Assembly (NCBI GenBank): GCA_009869945.1
Contig: WIXG01000042.1
Coordinates: 186,001-250,000 of the forward strand
Source: Mesaphorura yosii
Taxonomy: Eukaryota > Arthropoda > Collembola > Poduromorpha > Tullbergiidae
DNA: 64,000 nucleotides
Direction of reading: 5' to 3'
Shown here: piece by piece, positions 61,601-64,000 of the stretch
How the letters are laid out: every line of letters starts with the position of its first letter
How positions within the stretch are numbered: position 1 is the first letter of the stretch
Notes under the pieces: generated by a model
What the model was told of the DNA's origin: nothing
Databases searched by the model: none
What the model saw: the letters and a program-made list of their open reading frames with translations, nothing else
Made by a program: the position numbers and the translations under genes

Positions 61601-62926
61601 GCGCTACAGACAATGTTGACGACTGAGCCCCAATTACCAGCAAATGGCGCTGGAAATAATGGCCCGATGGGGATTCCGGTGGTTCCAGAAATCTCAAAGC
61701 TGACTGTGGAAGCCGATTCAAAACCAATTCCAGCGCCACCGTATCCACCCGTTCGGAATCAGTTGCGTGAAGTGCTGAAGAATAGTGAAGCATCGTCCAA
61801 ACCTCTAGTTTCTCAACCTTCCTCGACAAGTCTGTTAATGAGTGAAATTTTAGCTACTCCTCCAATTCGGACTCCATCTCCGTCAAAGAAAAGTGCTCCC
61901 TCCCCAATGGGTCCGCCCATAACTTTACCTTCCGGCGCACTGCCAGTGTCGGTCCCACAGCCTATACATCGTGGAATGTCGCCACAGCATGTGCCCATAA
62001 GCATGCCCAGTGAAATTTCGAGAGCCATGGATCCAAGTTTTATGCAACGCGCACAAGCAATGAGGTGAGTAACACTGGTACAAATCGGTGGATGGTTGCA
62101 AGGATCACGGCCATAGGACAGTGCGTATAAATGATTATTTCTGGTCAGGGCGTTCCATCCCGCATGGACACGAAGCCCGATGCCCCCTCCGCCGTACGGG
62201 AATCATGCGGTCAGCAGACCTAGTCCTTCATCACCCACATCATCTGTTGGAAAACCTCCTCCTTTGAATAGTCTGCCGTTTATGTCTCAGAGCTCTATGA
62301 GGTAAATTGAACTGGACAACTGGACTACTGTCTTTTTTGCGCAACGAGACTTAGACAGATCTTTGTTTCAGATCTCCATATGCCACACCTTCCCTTGGGA
62401 TTCCAAGTCCAAATCCGCCTCCACTGCAATCATTCCATCAGTTTAAAAGGGATGTTGGCCTTCCAATGTACCGGTTACCGTCGAACTTACCCGGCCTTCC
62501 GCCACGATCCGCGGGACTTTTGCCGCAAATGCATCCCGGTCTTGGTCATCCCAACCCACATTTGGAGCAATTTTATGGCGCCCATGGACCTCCCTTTCCT
62601 ATTCCAGGCTATGGTATTCCTCCGCACAGCCAGTCACAGCCAATGTTCTCCCCTCCGCAACATTACGACTACAGGTAGCTTATTATAAAGCGTTGGATCA
62701 AGTGTTCCGAGAAGTCCGGTACTGAAAATAATTTTGTCTTCTTAATTTCAGAGGAGACGGATCTTTCAAGAACGAAATTATGGGTCCCGGAGGGCATGGC
62801 ATAGCTCCGCCTGGGTCTGGGCAGATGAAGGATGACATTAATCCCGGGCAGCCGGGTGAAAGTGAATTTGGAGGTTTAGTTTCTTACTTCAGTAGCCAAC
62901 GAGGTGATGATGATTTGGATACTTAA
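55611..62926 (+). CDS. Rsf1: Remodeling and spacing factor 1 (chromatin remodelling)
   Basis: Twelve exons sum to 6462 bases and 2153 residues: 55611-55773, 55856-56131, 56199-59701, 59777-60163, 60240-60516, 60600-60809, 60889-61151, 61251-61387, 61450-62064, 62149-62301, 62372-62674, 62752-62926. RSF1 pairs with the ISWI ATPase to space nucleosomes and also acts in gene silencing. The N-terminal DDT/WHIM-like part is clear: NFATICSFIDKFGESCNL, then VYKTVAIDKWEKQLAKFG, LRRQPIGRDSEGQLYWYQVD. A very long acidic, Ser-rich region follows in a single 3503-base exon. The PHD finger lies near 1264-1313 (CDKCTKGDHPEWILLCDACD, then GEWFCPPCQH), followed by LTYVGISMENILPP. Later sequence is acidic/basic, with SRRRLNDLD. 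The last ~350 residues are Pro/Gly/Met/Ser-rich. AATAAA lies near 63270. Confidence 0.93.
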
Positions 62927-64000
62927 CTACTATTTCACGTACTTTATATCCGAAACCCTTTAAAGAAATGTTAGTATTATTGAAGACTTTAGAAACATGC
63001 ATCATGTATAAAAATGTTTTACCTTTCATTATATTATTTAGGCACAACTAAAGTAAGGCGTCAACACATGATTAATTAATTTGTTACTGCTGTATTAGTG
63101 TGTTTCATATCTCATGCGTGTGAAGTAACTTTCCCTCCTAAATAAGTACCGTTAAGTAGTGTTGTTTCTTATTTTTATGTAGTAGTTTGTGGGTTTGTGG
63201 GTATCTATAGTAAATATTAAATAGTGTTACGTATGGACAGCAAACTCATGCAACTTATAATTAAATGTAGAATAAATTGTAATACATGCAGTTTTGAAAT
63301 TAAATGCCACAAAATTCAACTTCTATTCTGAGCTTGGGTGGATTAGTTCCGAGAATTTGCATTAATTTCGAAGCTGGACCGCGGTTTGACTGGCCTTGTT
63401 GTATGCTGATTGAATTCGTATCCCAACTCAGTGGAAGACAAAGCAAAATTATGGGCTGGTTGTGGAGACTGCGGATTTGCTGAGCAATAATTGAGCACCG
63501 AGCTTTGCTTTTGGTTCTGTTTTAATTTTAGTTTTGCTTTCCAAAATTAATTCCATACCTCAGAATCAACCTATCCGTGCAGGATGAAACTTAATATCTA
63601 CATTTCTATGCTGCGTCTTGCTCTCCTTGAAAGCAGCAATGTGCAATTACTTTTAGCCATGGTTTATGGTCTCGTTTTAATTTAAATCATCCAGCCCAAT
63701 CTAATATCTAGATACATCAAATGAGCTACGGGCAAACCAGCGAAGCGTCATTCAAGGCATCCGCTTTTAATATTGCTTATATACGCATGGTGAAGTCTCC
63801 AATACAAATTATGGAAAAGGTAATTTAGATTTTAGCGGCCACAATTCTTTTCATCTGCTACCGGCGTCGGCTTCTTTGATCGTAACGTAAGGAATCTGCG
63901 CGTGCATACAAAATGCGCGTGCATGAATTAAATGGATGTTTAATGAAATAGGAAGCACAGCTGTATCGTTTCAACAAAATTTATATGCAAAGTGTTTTAT
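62927..64000. other. RSF1 3' untranslated region and flanking sequence
   Basis: The RSF1 poly(A) signal is probably AATAAA near 63270. Beyond it a 33-codon frame at 63721-63825 starts MSYGQTSEASFKASAFNIAY and runs into a GTAATT donor-like site. It could be a first exon of a gene continuing past the window but has no other support. Confidence 0.4.

Overview
The window is nuclear DNA from an arthropod. The genes are split by many short GT-AG introns (mostly 45-110 bases), and two genes encode chitin-associated cuticle proteins with an extended R&R-like core. A DM4/DM12 family protein and a peritrophin-type chitin-binding protein point the same way. The cuticle core beginning DELGQ and the cysteine-rich EB-like secreted proteins would suit a springtail or another non-insect lineage, but that is inference. 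I see no bacterial, viral or mobile-element block.

Layout. 1-6.5 kb holds small secreted or cuticle-type genes: a truncated signal-peptide gene, a DM4/DM12 protein, a Gly/Tyr-rich peptide, a CBM14 protein and an EB-like protein. 7.7-16.3 kb is one 23-exon minus-strand gene for Mediator subunit 12. 17.4-18.6 kb is a single-exon amine-type GPCR. 19.3-25.3 kb holds a PA-TM-RING ubiquitin ligase (RNF13 type), an unrecognised secreted gene, and two small membrane-anchored proteins. 25.7-29.6 kb is the U-box ubiquitin ligase UBE4B. 30.9-36.6 kb holds mitochondrial glutamate dehydrogenase, converging on an astacin metalloprotease with ShKT-type exons, then a secreted orphan protein. 37.9-46.5 kb is a dense run of conserved housekeeping genes: SWI5, PIN4, RFC4, a rhomboid-like protein and DNAJC3/P58IPK. 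49.0-53.3 kb holds two oppositely oriented cuticle genes with an EB-like gene between them. 55.6-62.9 kb is the chromatin remodelling factor RSF1.

The genes do not form one pathway. There are loose themes: transcription and chromatin (MED12, RSF1), DNA replication and repair (RFC4, SWI5), and protein quality control or ubiquitin (RNF13-like, UBE4B, DNAJC3, possibly the rhomboid-like protein). Their clustering looks like ordinary eukaryotic gene order. Exon joins were worked out by hand from splice consensus and reading frame. For MED12, UBE4B, GDH, RFC4, DNAJC3, PIN4 and RSF1 the summed exons are an exact multiple of three and read as full-length family members. I found no convincing new multi-gene system. 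The most interesting points are a probably inactive rhomboid, paired cuticle genes with a shared furin-like site, an astacin with a changed Met-turn, and a GPCR with a His/Asp-rich extracellular loop.
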